Positions 26,919 through 38,517 of a stretch of DNA of 64,000 nucleotides are shown piece after piece; position 1 is the stretch's first letter; each line of letters begins with the position of its first letter. Under the pieces are notes generated by a model. That model did no database searches. It saw nothing but the letters and a program-made list of their open reading frames with translations, and was not told the DNA's origin. A program made the translations under genes and the position numbers. The stretch covers positions 155,773,582 through 155,837,581 of the forward strand of contig NC_073692.1 in NCBI RefSeq assembly GCF_029784155.1, in the 5' to 3' direction. The stretch is from Uranotaenia lowii (taxonomy: Eukaryota; Arthropoda; Insecta; Diptera; Culicidae).

Positions 26919-28669
26919 AAGGCTATGATCATTTAGTATCCGGGCACTTTATTTTGGTGATAGCTGCGTTAATAGAGCTCGGATATGAAAAAAATTTGCG
27001 TTGTGTTGGTTATGAAAAGGACTATCTTGCCTATTTTTGATAGATTTTTAAGTTTACGTGTATATGAGATATTTACTATGCAAAAAGACATGATAAAAAT
27101 AATTTTGCACAAATTTGCTCCTTTTGCGCATTTTGTGCCTCGAAAATTCTTCATTGTTGACTCGAAAGCTCATGAACTGTTGATTTTTTCTAATTTTTTT
27201 TCGTACCAAATGGTTATTAAGTATAAGGAGCCACTCTAGGATCCACACGAAGTTCAAATCAACTATCGGAGTGCAACTCTTGATCTTAAATATGGTGAAA
27301 AGTTTATAGTTATTTGGGATAACTGAATGAAGACTCCCTACATAATGCAAAAAATCCATTTCCGGCAGGCAAAAAGTGTTTCCTGACTAGTAGACACCAA
27401 GTAAATAACTAAGGGGCCGTTCAGATACCACGTGGACAAAAAAATGTGATTTTTGACCCCCTCCTCCCCCTCCGTGGACAAGCGTGGACATTTGGCAAAC
27501 CCCTACCCCCCTCCCCGGATGTCCACGTGGACAGATTTGATTTTTTTTTCTCAATCCAATTTAACAGTTATATTTTTTTCATATTTTTGATGCATTTTAC
27601 ACTATTCTTGTTTTTTATAATCTTTGTTTTTTTTTGTCGTTCTTATCATTCTTCATATTTTTGTTAGTTGAATTTTACTATTTTTAGTCATTAATTAGTA
27701 CCTAATTGTTTTTTAACTTTTTGAATTTTTCGTGTTTTTGTAATTTTTGAGTACTTTATAATTTTATTAAATAACTTGTTTTTTTTTGTTGTATTTTATC
27801 CCCTTTTCAGAACGTGAACACTTTTTTTCGGTGTTTATCTAAATTAAATTGGTCCAGTTATAGTGGAAACTAAAAGGTATGGTGGTTTCTAACAACCGTT
27901 AACACTTGTGCCAAAATCGGATGTTACCAAAATCAAATGTTGCCAAAATCGAATTACTAATTATCATATTTATCACTTGCTTTCAGGTGGTTACTAATCG
28001 TTTGAACTTAAACTGGAATTCCTGGAAGCTTTGTAATTTTGAAATTTTGATTTAACCATCTTAATGTTTATTCACCTTCAGAAAATATTTTGGAAGCAAG
28101 TATGTCCACGTGGACATGACCCAAACCCCTACCCCCCTCTCCGTGGACAAGCGTGGACATTAGCCATACACCCCCCCTCCCCCTAAGTTGTCCACGTGGT
28201 ATGTGAACGGCCCCTAATAATGATCAGATCCAAAGATCGCAATTTGTGCATCCGGTTTTTACGCAATATGACAGATGTGTTCTGATGGACAAAAAAAATT
28301 ATGTTAAAACCGGATTCAAGAGATCAATTTCTTCGAGATACCAACTTATGAAAAGGTTCCAACCAGATTCCAATTGCTTTTTCCATGTGAGTTAGTGTAA
28401 AATATCATGATTTTGCAAAGGTTTTGGTTCTGTGGTAAAAAAAAATAAATCAAAACATAACTGAAAAAAGTGTGCAAAGATAAAAAAGAGATTTTATGAA
28501 AAAGTTAGAGTATTTCTTGAAATCATTGATAAATATATTTTTTTTATATTTTTAGTTTAAATGTCATATTTACACCTTCATTTCCTCCATAGAAAGTTTT
28601 TCGATCAAATGAATAGTTTTTTAAATACACACGTTTGTAACTGCCCGGATACTAAATGATCATAGCCTT
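26919..28669. mobile_element. TIR element (AAGGCTATGATCATTTAG ends), interrupted by a second MITE
   Basis: AAGGCTATGATCATTTAGTA at 26919 is the exact reverse complement of the segment ending at 28669, and the match runs on through TCCGGGCA. The inner 27413-28214 portion is a separate insertion. Next to the right TIR the sequence TACAAACGTGTGTATTT resembles the neighbouring element at 28736. Non-coding. Confidence 0.8.
27413..28214 (+). mobile_element. TAA-flanked MITE with GTGGACA repeats (PIF/Harbinger-like), copy 1
   Basis: Ends are GGGGCCGTTCAGATACCACG and, inward from the right, GGGGCCGTTCACATACCACG. TAA occurs on both sides (27410-27412, 28215-28217), the 3-bp duplication typical of PIF/Harbinger. 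Subterminal GGACAAGCGTGGACAT and TCCACGTGGACA motifs repeat inside both ends and may be transposase binding sites. No ORF of the transposase remains. Confidence 0.88.
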
Positions 28670-28735
28670 AATGCTGTAAATTCATGAGTATAAACAACAT
28701 ATAGTCATAAACAATTCTTTTTGCTCCCAAAGAAT

Positions 28736-29866
28736 AAAGCTTAGTTCTTTTAGAAAAGGGACAGTTACGAATGCGTGTATCTTGAAAACCTTTCGTTTGA
28801 TCTAAATACTTTCTATGAAGGAAATGAAAGTAATTTTATGATAATTCATGAAAAAATTTGAAAAAAAAATATTTATCGTTTTTTGTAAGAAAAAATTCTG
28901 CTTTATTCTTGGTACCTCCTATCGCCCAGCGCACACTTTTTCCAGTCATGATATTGATCAGTTTTTCAAAGTTACACTTCGTCAAATGTGTATTTACGAT
29001 AGCTACATCCTCTATCTTCAATTTCTGGTATTTTTTGGTCTAATAATTCCATTTTTAAAGAAACTGAGGGCAATTAAGTGGATACAGCTGTTTCAAAATT
29101 AACAAAACTTGATAATTTTTGAACCACTTTCAAGCGTTTTGAATGGAATTTCTGCTGGCAAAATCTGACAATAACGAAGTAAAACCATCCCGAGATTAAA
29201 CTTGAAGTATTATCGGTTAGTATAGATCGTAGGTTGCGAAAGGTACATACAAGATTACTCTTTTTGAGCTTTAAAAAACAACGAAAACCAAAGTTTTCGT
29301 TTTGAAAATTGTTGTTTTTTTCCACAGGAGCAGAATTTAGGCGAAACATTATTTTATACAAAACAATCAGTAGATTCATACTTTAATATGCTCGGGACCT
29401 TGCCACAAGCAGAGATGGTATGGGATTTAAACGCTGGAATTGGTTTGAAACAGGGTATTTCATAAGTTTTGTCTTTCATCAGAAATCATCTGTCCCATTG
29501 CCTCGGTGCCGGCTATACAGTTTACGACCTCTGGAACTAGCAAAAAATTGTTGTTTGAGGTTTGGTATGAATGACTCATTACTAGGCAACACTTTTAGCT
29601 AATCGGAGAAAAAAATTTCGGACATTTCAATGATCTACCCTTACTTTTAATGATGGATTAAAAAGGAAACTGTGCAAAATTATTTTTTTCTTTTTCTATT
29701 GCATCGTAAATATCTCAAAAACGTGAAAATTTTAAATTTTGAAAAAAATAGGGCGGGTAGTGCTTTTCACAGGTAGGAAAATGCAGTCAAAATTTTGAAT
29801 GTCCGATTACTAGAAAACGAGCTATTAACAAATGAAAGTGTCCCATTTCTAAAAGAACTTAGCTTT
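28736..29866. mobile_element. TIR element (AAAGCTTAGTTCTTTTAG ends)
   Basis: AAAGCTTAGTTCTTTTAGAA at 28736 is matched by the inverted TTCTAAAAGAACTTAGCTTT at the right end, with a shared GGGAC just inside. The inner sequence beside the left TIR (CAGTTACGAATGCGTGTA) resembles the right TIR region of 26919-28669, so both belong to one broader family lying head to head. Non-coding. Confidence 0.75.
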
Positions 29867-30171
29867 AGATCCATGTTCCAATATTTAAAGAAAAATAATC
29901 TTTGAAGAAATTTTTTGTATTTTTGTTTTTCAATGCTGTAAGGTGAATTTAATGTTCATGCGTTTTAAATGTTTCACAAATTAATTTTTCTAGAGAAATA
30001 TTGTTCTTAGTCAGGAGTGAGCAAACTTTTGAGCCAACGGGTCAATTCCAATTTAAAATCCTTTTGGTGAGCCGCACTCAAAATATCACTAACATACAAA
30101 TTGTAAAGCTTCATGGATAGTTATAAAGATATATTTAAATTAAACGACATTCTTTTATGATAGCGAATTTA
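29867..30171. other. Non-genic spacer
   Basis: AT-rich. It ends with the TTA that is duplicated around the next MITE. Confidence 0.45.
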
Positions 30172-30686
30172 GAGGCCGTTCACATACCACGTGGACAACT
30201 TAGGGGGGTGAGGGGGGTATGGAAATGTCCACGCTTGTCCACGGAGAGGGGGGTGGGGGTTTGGGTCATGTCCACGTGGACATACTTACTATCAAAATAT
30301 TTTCTAAAGGTGAATGAATATTAAGATGTTGAAATCAAAATCTTAGAATGGCACACCTTTCCAGTTTAAGTTTAAACAATAAGTAGCTACTTAAAAACAA
30401 GTGATAAATATGCTAATAAAGAAATTAAAAACTTTTAAATTTTTTTTATATTAGGAAATTGTTATTCGGTTTTACAGCAAAATCCGCCATTTTAACAAAA
30501 AGGCAAAAAGTGGTGTTTTCTAGGTGTCAAATGATAGGTATTTAAAATAAAAACTTTTTCAAATCTGTCCACGTGGACATCCGGGAAGGGGGGTAGGGGT
30601 TTGCCAAATGTCCACGCTTGTCCACGGAGGGGGAGGGGGGTGTCAAAAATCTTATTTTTCTGTCCACGTGGTATCTGAACGGCCCC
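30172..30686 (-). mobile_element. TTA-flanked MITE with GTGGACA repeats, copy 2 (shorter)
   Basis: Same family as 27413-28214 in reverse orientation. The ends are GAGGCCGTTCACATACCACG and, inward from the right, GGGGCCGTTCAGATACCACG, with TTA duplicated at 30169-30171 and 30687-30689. It is about 515 bp against 802 bp, the difference lying in the AT-rich centre. The subterminal GTGGACA motifs are intact. Confidence 0.88.
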
Positions 30687-33600
30687 TTATAGGAATGAAA
30701 ACTGAAAAACGAAAGAAAAAATGAATTTGTGTGTTATTTATTTTGAAAGTTTGAAAGAAAATAAAACACGATTTTTCAAATGCAACGCATACAATACCAG
30801 CGAGAATTAATCAATAAATATTAGCAAGTTTTCATTGAAATTTGTTTATTGAATTAAATTTTTAATTTTAGACATTTGTTCTTCGTAACACAGACTTTTT
30901 TTTATTTGCTTTTTTTTTGTATCAAAAACAACAAATTGTCGAGACCTTTGTAATGTTTTAAACTAATTTGAACTGTTTTATAAGAACAATCATTCCAATT
31001 GTAGGATAACAGGCTTGTTGTAGACCGTTAAATATTTTAGCCAATCTTGCCACTATTATCCATTTTTTTCATTCACTAATTATGTTAAGCATGTAAACTT
31101 TTAACGAATATAGTTAAACGTACTTCCTTTAATTGAAATCATATTAAAATGTGTATTTAAAAAAGCTGTTAAGGGAGAGAAATTTAAAAATAAAGTTTTG
31201 ACTTTAAACAGTTGAGCCGAATCAAGCCCATATAAGGAGGACGTGCCATTATAGGAATCAAATTTTAAGAGGTATTCTGCTTAGCTGTGAGAAATTTAAC
31301 AACTACAAATATGTTCCCAGCTATGATGAAGCGCTTCAAAACTTGATTTGCAGCAAGAAAGAACGAAAAAAATGCGTTTTAATAGTAATTTGATTACTGT
31401 CGAAAATAAGTCCTGTTTTATTTCTTAGGGACTTATTTTGGATCACTTACCAAAACTAGGAAATTGAAATTGCTGTTTAATTGTCATGAACGGTATAAGA
31501 AGTGGCACGCTTATATGAATAGAATGGGGCATACCATTTAAATCGCTTTTTATAGTAAATTATTGGAATAAAGGCATTATTTCATTAAATCAACCCTCTT
31601 AAGCCCAATCCCGCCTCTAGATGGGGTTTACAAAAATCTGAATAAAATCAAGCCAATTGATGTTTTAACTAACTTATTTTGCACATTGCTTTAACACATG
31701 TAAAACTTACAATTCCTATAAAAGACAACTGTTTGATAAGCAGTTGTCAAAAGCTAAAGCTTTAAGAAGCCTAAAAACATGAAAAAAAAATTGGACATGT
31801 ACCAATTTTGTTAATGTCATTATTTTTTTATGCTCCATCAAAAATTATAGACAGTTTGGTCTAATATTTACAACAACTCAGGGTCAACTTTTGTGAAAAA
31901 TGAAATCCTTAGTTAGGATGAAGAGACGGAATAGAAACCTCGTCTGTAGAAAGTTTTGGGAAAAGCTACAACAAATCTTCGAATATGAAAAGAGTTTAAT
32001 TTTTTACAGTTGAAATATCGTAGTGTATAGTAGAACGATTTTAACAAAAAATATTTTCAACTATAGCTATGAGATAGTTTCAATATCTTTCAAAATTTGA
32101 TAAAATGTGTGAAAATTACGAACGAAAAAGTACTGAAAATTTATTTTCACAGTGGTTATGCAAATTTTGAAAAAAAAACTGCTGAGAATTTTTTCTACAC
32201 GATAATTTTTTTTCGGAGAACGCTGTATGTATAATGATAATGATAAAACTAAATTTCCATCCTTAGTGGACAAATCAGACTTTTAGATTATTAAAAGCAT
32301 CGCATAATAAACCAACTGACCAGTATTTTACACTGCAGAGTAAATTTTGTCGAGATAAAAGTGTTCTTTCGGAATATGAAAAAAACATTAGAAACACACT
32401 GTATAACGTAGGAATTTTTCAGTTTGTACTCTATTATTATCGAAAAATACTGTTCAGAGCATAAGTAGTTGTAGAAAAAAAGAGAAGAAAAGATTATCTG
32501 AATTATTTGCATAATTGAGCATCAATCGCCGTCATAAATATAGCAACACGAAAAACCAAATTTTTAATTCAAAATTCGATTTTAAATTGGGAGCTGAGCA
32601 ATTTTACAGAATTTTTTAAGCAAATTTTGTCCAAGCTCCAGTTCTAAATCTTGATTTATTGAACCCCAGGTAAACTTCCTAGCCATCATTTGCTTCCCTT
32701 TTAATTTTATTAAAAACTAAAATTTGAAAACCTTTTCAGGTTCCTATAACAGTTCGAATCGTTTATTTGTGACAAGTTCTTTTTTGATCAAACAGATGGT
32801 CCTTTTCTTCAACGTTTACTTTCAAAAGTTTAAAGCTTTACCACAGCGATGACAAATAGTTAGGATTTTTTTTAGTTTTAAGAGAAATCACTGGCTCTTC
32901 AGCATTGAAAGTTATTGAAATTCATGAATTTAAATTCTATTTCTATGCTTATCCTCGGGAAATTTTCCATGAAACGCCGATTGTTTCATACAAATGATGT
33001 CAAAATGGTTTTTCAATTCGATGTTCCGCATAAGATCATTGTTTTGAGATCTTTTATAAAGTTTTCTCTGAATAATTCATAACTTTACAGAATTTCAAAC
33101 AAAATAAGTCTACAATTACAGTTAACAATATTGATTCAAGACTCATTTTAAGAATTTCATAGATTTTCCTGATTTATTAAGATACCACTGGGATCGGACT
33201 TTAAAGCTAATCTTACTGAGCTAAGCTAAACTAAGTAACATGACATAATTCATCAATATTTGGCATGATTTTGTAATGGAATTTTTGAAAATAGTCACCC
33301 CAAACTTCTTCAGTCAAATCACATTTTGCATTTGAATATGAGTCATGTTGATTAGAATCTCATGTCGACCATGTCGACAAGAGCTCTCAAAATTTAAGAA
33401 CAAAAATTGTTGATGGTTTAAAATTAGAAAAAAATTTAAAAAAATTAAAATAGAAAAAAAAAAATTCGTGGGCCGCACAAGGACATCTCGATGGACTTTG
33501 CTCATCCCATCGTTCATGGAAAAACATTCGATATTGTATAAGATGTGTAGATAATAGGTAATTATAAAAATAATTAGACAAATAAAAAAAGATGTTATGG

Positions 33601-34518
33601 TACTCAGCTCGGTGATGGTTTAAACCTAAAGTTTCAATGTTTCTTTTTTTTTTAAAAAAAACATTAGAGCTGTATAAAATCTACATATGTTTTAGCCATA
33701 GCAAATCTCCTCTTCTTATAACTATGGGACTCTCAACAAAAGCACAACAAATTATTGATTTCATTTGTGTTTTTGTGAACATTAAACTTCGACTCTCGCT
33801 TTTCGACTGTACTGTATCGAACTGGACATTCGACATGTAAACTTGACATAATTTGAAATTTGATGAATAAATTATTTCTTCTGAGACTTCTTATTAAATA
33901 AATTAAAATGCTATGGCTTAAATTTATCAAAGTGTAAACAATCCCAACAGAAAATCACACTGTTTTTTTTTTTTTTTCAAGCAATCTGTATGAAACAGAT
34001 GAATTTAATCTAATATAGGAAAATAACATATTTGCCTCTATTCTTTACACAGACAATCAAAATTTGAGAAATTCATAGGCTTACTTACACTTTACATTGA
34101 GAAGTTTACAAATTTCTCGATTCCAACATATTTACGATCCACCCCCAGTCGGTTAATAAATCTCACTATCGGAGTGAAATTTAATCACGATAGCACCAAT
34201 TCAGCAAATTGTCCACGCGTAATTGATTTCAACTGTGGTGTTGTTTACTGTTTCCTGGTCGTCAGCCTGGTGAAATTTCCACGCCATATCCGGTTTCCAT
34301 GATAACAATTACACCTACCTAACATCTAACTGAAATGTGAGTATCAGTTTTCTGTTGGATAAAAGCAGCACCGGGATGAAAAGAAAACATATTTGTTCTG
34401 TAGGCGTTATCGTTTTTGTCTAATTTTGTTACGATTAAATACGAGATACTCGAAATCACGGACATCGACTCAGAAAGCAACTCACTTGTTAACTGAGATA
34501 CACAACAAAAATTATTTT
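30687..34518. other. Long non-genic AT-rich stretch
   Basis: About 3.8 kb with no reading frame of note, no RNA gene and no TIR pair I can prove. 31210-31640 is mildly GC-richer. 33970-33985 is a T-run. Confidence 0.45.
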
Positions 34519-34720
34519 CTGTAAAATTACGCAGATGTCCTGTAACAAAAAGGAGCAGGACATTTAGCGTAATTTTACAGGTCGAAAACATGATTACGTG
34601 ACAATTAATTTTTAGTGTACAACTTTTTTACAGGACCTTTGCTGTAATAATAAATTAATCTTCGTAAACTTTCAAGGAAAACAATTTAAAATAACAGGTT
34701 TTATTAATTACAGGTGATTT
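34519..34720 (+). mobile_element. Small hairpin MITE, copy 1
   Basis: CTGTAAAATTACGC at 34519 pairs with GCGTAATTTTACAG ending at 34580, forming one hairpin. A second, weaker one follows (TTACAGGACC ... TTACAGG). The whole unit recurs inverted at 50199-50399, including CTTTCAAGGAAAACAATT and TAGTGTACAACTTTTTTACA. Non-coding. Confidence 0.8.
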
Positions 34721-37212
34721 ATTTTAAAGATTGCAGTTTTCAGTGACACGTTAAAGTCAAAAAAAAAATTCTTTGTATATCACAAGCCCTGGTGAAATTA
34801 TCATGGTAGCTTTTTGTTCCTGAAATTAGAGTATCTCGATTAAATTTGTTAAATTATATTTGAATTAAAAGTTTGTTTTTTGTAACTTCACTTTATCAAC
34901 TTACTGTATTGAAAATTGATACCGTTTTCATATTTGAAACGCCATTTAATCCTATACTAGTTCATTGAACAAAAAAATCGTCAATTGTCTTCTATCTTCC
35001 ATCGTATTGATCTTTTCAATGTGTCCCATTAAACAAAGTTTGGCTCTGCATAAAACTAACATCTATTTTTATCTGCATACCGTCATATTGTTTTTCCCGA
35101 GAGATACCGGCTTCGGTTATCTCTGGATGCCAAAAAACAGGGATCCCATTTTTGATTCCCCTATTGTCCTCATGAGGTCCGCTCTGCGTTTTCCGGGAAA
35201 TCAACTGTTGTTAATGGGTCAAACATTTCTGCATCCTGATGCGATGCAGCATGCTGCGTCACATCAGGAACAATCCACGTCTCGCAAATGCATCGCAGCC
35301 ACTTCAGGGGGACTTCATCCGATGTATTCCAGAACATCCCTTTGGGATTAGCAATTAGCTAATCAGCCCCCGGTGATGGCCAACTTTCACGAGATACACC
35401 GAAGTGCCATATGCTGGGTATCGATTTTTGTGTGTCCGTTTGGCGGTTGAGTTCTTCGGAATGAAATTTTTTTCGGTTGAAACTTATCGGAAGCTTCTGA
35501 TTTTGCACATTCGACAAATGCCGGAATGACAACACCTGAGTTGTTCAGGATATTCAGTCTTAGATGTTGATATTTTCATGCCAAGCATGGTGGTTTTTTT
35601 TTCACTTTATTTTTATTTTAATGTTTTCAAATATTTCTAAAAATGCTCCGAATGATGGAATTATTCCAAAAAATAAAAATCAATATTGGGATGATCTTAA
35701 GATCAATCTTTGGGAACGAAAACACCATAAGTTAACAACTTTCAATTTTTACCGTGAACTGGAGGAAATGTGATCACCGGAGTAACTTTGATCAACATGT
35801 AATTTTTTCAAATAATCATCATTAACTAAGTCTAAAGTTAAAATATCTAAAAACTGTTTTCTACGTTTGAAAGCCTAGAAAACTGAGTTTCCAATTGACT
35901 TAATTTCGTTTGTAGTTGAAGATTTTTTTTTTATATTACTTAAAATGTAGTTTTAAAAATTTAAAATATCTATTTTTCGAAGACTCACAAGCAAACATCC
36001 CTTCTGTTTAAATGATAGCATTAAGCATATGGGTTATTTTATATGAAAGTTGAACTTTTTTCCTTTGTATAGGTATAGTTTTTGAGTTATTTTTATTGTC
36101 AATCTGTGAATATTTTTGGATATTAAAAAAAACGAACATTTCTATGAGAAAGTCTATACGGAAAAATGGCTGAAAACCCTATCAAATGGTTAAGTTTGAA
36201 TAAAAAGAGAACAGTGGGAGGTCCTAGTGAATTGCATGATGGTAAATTTTTATTTGTTTATGAGGAAAAAAAAATTGAATAATGTTTATAATTTTTTTCC
36301 CCTTAATGTATGTAGCAACATTGTACGTCTTTTGAGTATATTTGTTTTTTTTTTTTTAAAGAAATTGCTAAAAAATTCAATAGATTCCAATCATAATATT
36401 ACAGTTAATGATGTTTCAAGCCTGCTGATTGGTATCCAATCAATAGTTTTAAAGATGTTGAGATACGTTAGATACCATAGTGATCGAAGTTACCCCGAAA
36501 CATGAAATCTTGTTTTGTAACAAACATTTAGTTATAGCCACTAATGTCGTTTTGATATTCTGGTATCAATGATCATGCTTTATACTCTTTACCTAAGTTA
36601 GTATTTTAAATAATTTTAGTGTTACAAAAAAGCAACCCCTTCCAAAATATTCGAAAATGAATTAAAAAAGTGATCAATGTTCCCCCATATTACGGTATAT
36701 TCAAACATTCTCAATTCTATTATGTCCATCGATTTCCCCGCTAATTTGAAATGGAATTGGTTCCACTTATCATCAAAAATAATAACAAAAAAAGTAATGT
36801 TTCGAAAATATGCACATTTTGATGAACGAGCCTTCCGAAATTTGCAGTAAAATACACTAAATGCCTTCTATGGAGCATCAGCAACTTCTAAAACCATCAT
36901 AATGTATGAGACAATTGTAGATCTTGGATTGTTACTATTTTGTTTTGGAGACAGCGAACCATTTTATCCAACAAACAAAACGTGTCAGATTCAAAAAACA
37001 GTTTTTTTAAGGTATTTTTTTTTTTACTATGACTGTAACTCCTGAGTTTGACATATTTGACAAATTTATAGACTTTGATCAGATAAACAATCATGTCGAA
37101 GACGTCAAAGCCCTTATTTTTTAACAAAAAAGTTAGCATTTTTATCTCGCTATCAGTGGACCTCTCGGCCCTTTTTATTCGAAAATCTATATAAATAAAG
37201 AAGGTAATTTCC
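34721..37212. other. Non-genic stretch with a host-like GC-richer island
   Basis: 35080-35560 has balanced composition and a 128-codon plus-strand frame ending at 35351 that matches no family I know. It looks like single-copy host sequence. The rest is AT-rich. Confidence 0.4.
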
Positions 37213-37609
37213 GTTTGTTTGTTTGTTTGTTTGTTTGTTTGTTTGTTTGTTTGTTTGTTTGTTTGTTTGTTTGTTTGTTTGTTTGTTTGTTTGTTTGTTT
37301 GTTTGTTTGTTTGTTTGTTTGTTTGTTTGTTTGTTTGTTTGTTTGTTTGTTTGTTTGTTTGTTTGTTTGTTTGTTTGTTTGTTTGTTTGTTTGTTTGTTT
37401 GTTTGTTTGTTTGTTTGTTTGTTTGTTTGTTTGTTTGTTTGTTTGTTTGTTTGTTTGTTTGTTTGTTTGTTTGTTTGTTTGTTTGTTTGTTTGTTTGTTT
37501 GTTTGTTTGTTTGTTTGTTTGTTTGTTTGTTTGTTTGTTTGTTTGTTTGTTTGTTTGTTTGTTTGTTTGTTTGTTTGTTTGTTTGTTTGTTTGTTTGTTT
37601 GTTTGTTTG
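37213..37609 (+). repeat. (GTTT)n microsatellite, about 99 units
   Basis: 397 bp of uninterrupted GTTT repeat. Both strands read open in several frames (Phe-Val-Cys-Leu, or Asn-Lys-Gln-Thr on the minus strand), but these are repeat artefacts. It sits at the head of the 142-bp-unit array, as (TA)n does at 15697. Confidence 0.97.
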
Positions 37610-37619
37610 AATGTTTGTG

Positions 37620-38476
37620 TTCAATAGGCTCAGCCGCCTTAAGAGCTAGAGAGCTGGAATTTGGCATGGACGCTCATTAGGACCAGGAATGATGAATAAT
37701 GTTTGCAGATTTTCGGATGACCCCTTCTGAAGGGGGTCGTACATATAACACCAATGTTGTTTAGCGATATTGACGTTATTATACATCGGATTTAGATGAA
37801 AATTTGCACATGGGAGTTTTTAGAGACGAGCAATTGATTCCAATATCCAATTTATAAGAAGGGGTCGGCAAAAGGGGTCGTCCATATGACCTGTTCACTG
37901 TTTTTGTGATATTGACGTTATTATAAACCGGATTTAGATGGAAATGAGTACACGAGAGTTCTAAGAAACGAACAATTAATTCCAATCAACCAATTATGGA
38001 CTAGGGGTAGAAAAAAAGTGTCGTTCATATTACCTAATCACTGTTTTTGCTATATTGACTTTATTATACATTGGATATAGATAAAAATCGGCACAGGTAA
38101 GTTTTCAAGTACGGATAATCGATTTCTGGTATCAAATTTGGTGTAAGGGGTTGGCAAAAGGGGTCGTTCATATTACCTCATTACTGTTTTTGCGATACTG
38201 ACGTTATTGTACATTGGATTGCAATGAAAACTCATGCATTTGGGTTTTAAAAACGGGCAGTCGATTTCAGGTATCAAATTTGGCGAAAGGGGTCGCCCAT
38301 GTTACCTGTTCATTGTTTTTTTTGCTATATTGACGTTATTAAACTCCGGATTTAGATGAAAAATTTTCACACGGGAGTTTTTATAATCGAAAAATTGATT
38401 CCAATTATACAACTTCGGGCGGAGGTCGTCCATTTTATCTGTTCACTGTTTTTTTTTTGATAATGACGTTATTATA
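37620..38476 (+). repeat. Tandem array of about 142-bp units, first part
   Basis: A leader containing GAGAGCTGGAATTTGGCATGG is followed by units carrying GGGGTCGTCCATAT, CTGTTCACTGTTTTT, GATATTGACGTTATT and GGATTTAGATGAAAAT. GATATTGACGTT-type words at about 37766, 37908, 38051, 38194, 38326 and 38459 give a period of 132-143 bp. The array is cut at about 38477 and resumes at 42169. Confidence 0.9.
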
Positions 38477-38517
38477 AATCACTTGCCAAGCTATGAACAT
38501 CGAAGCTGTCTCATAGA

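Noticed and set aside
34965..35351. 128-residue plus-strand frame in the host-like island
   Set aside because: No recognisable domain and unremarkable start context; not supported as a gene.
36897..37680. Long frames of Asn-Lys-Gln-Thr or Phe-Val-Cys-Leu repeats on both strands
   Set aside because: They are produced by the (GTTT)n microsatellite; a tetranucleotide without stops is open in every frame.
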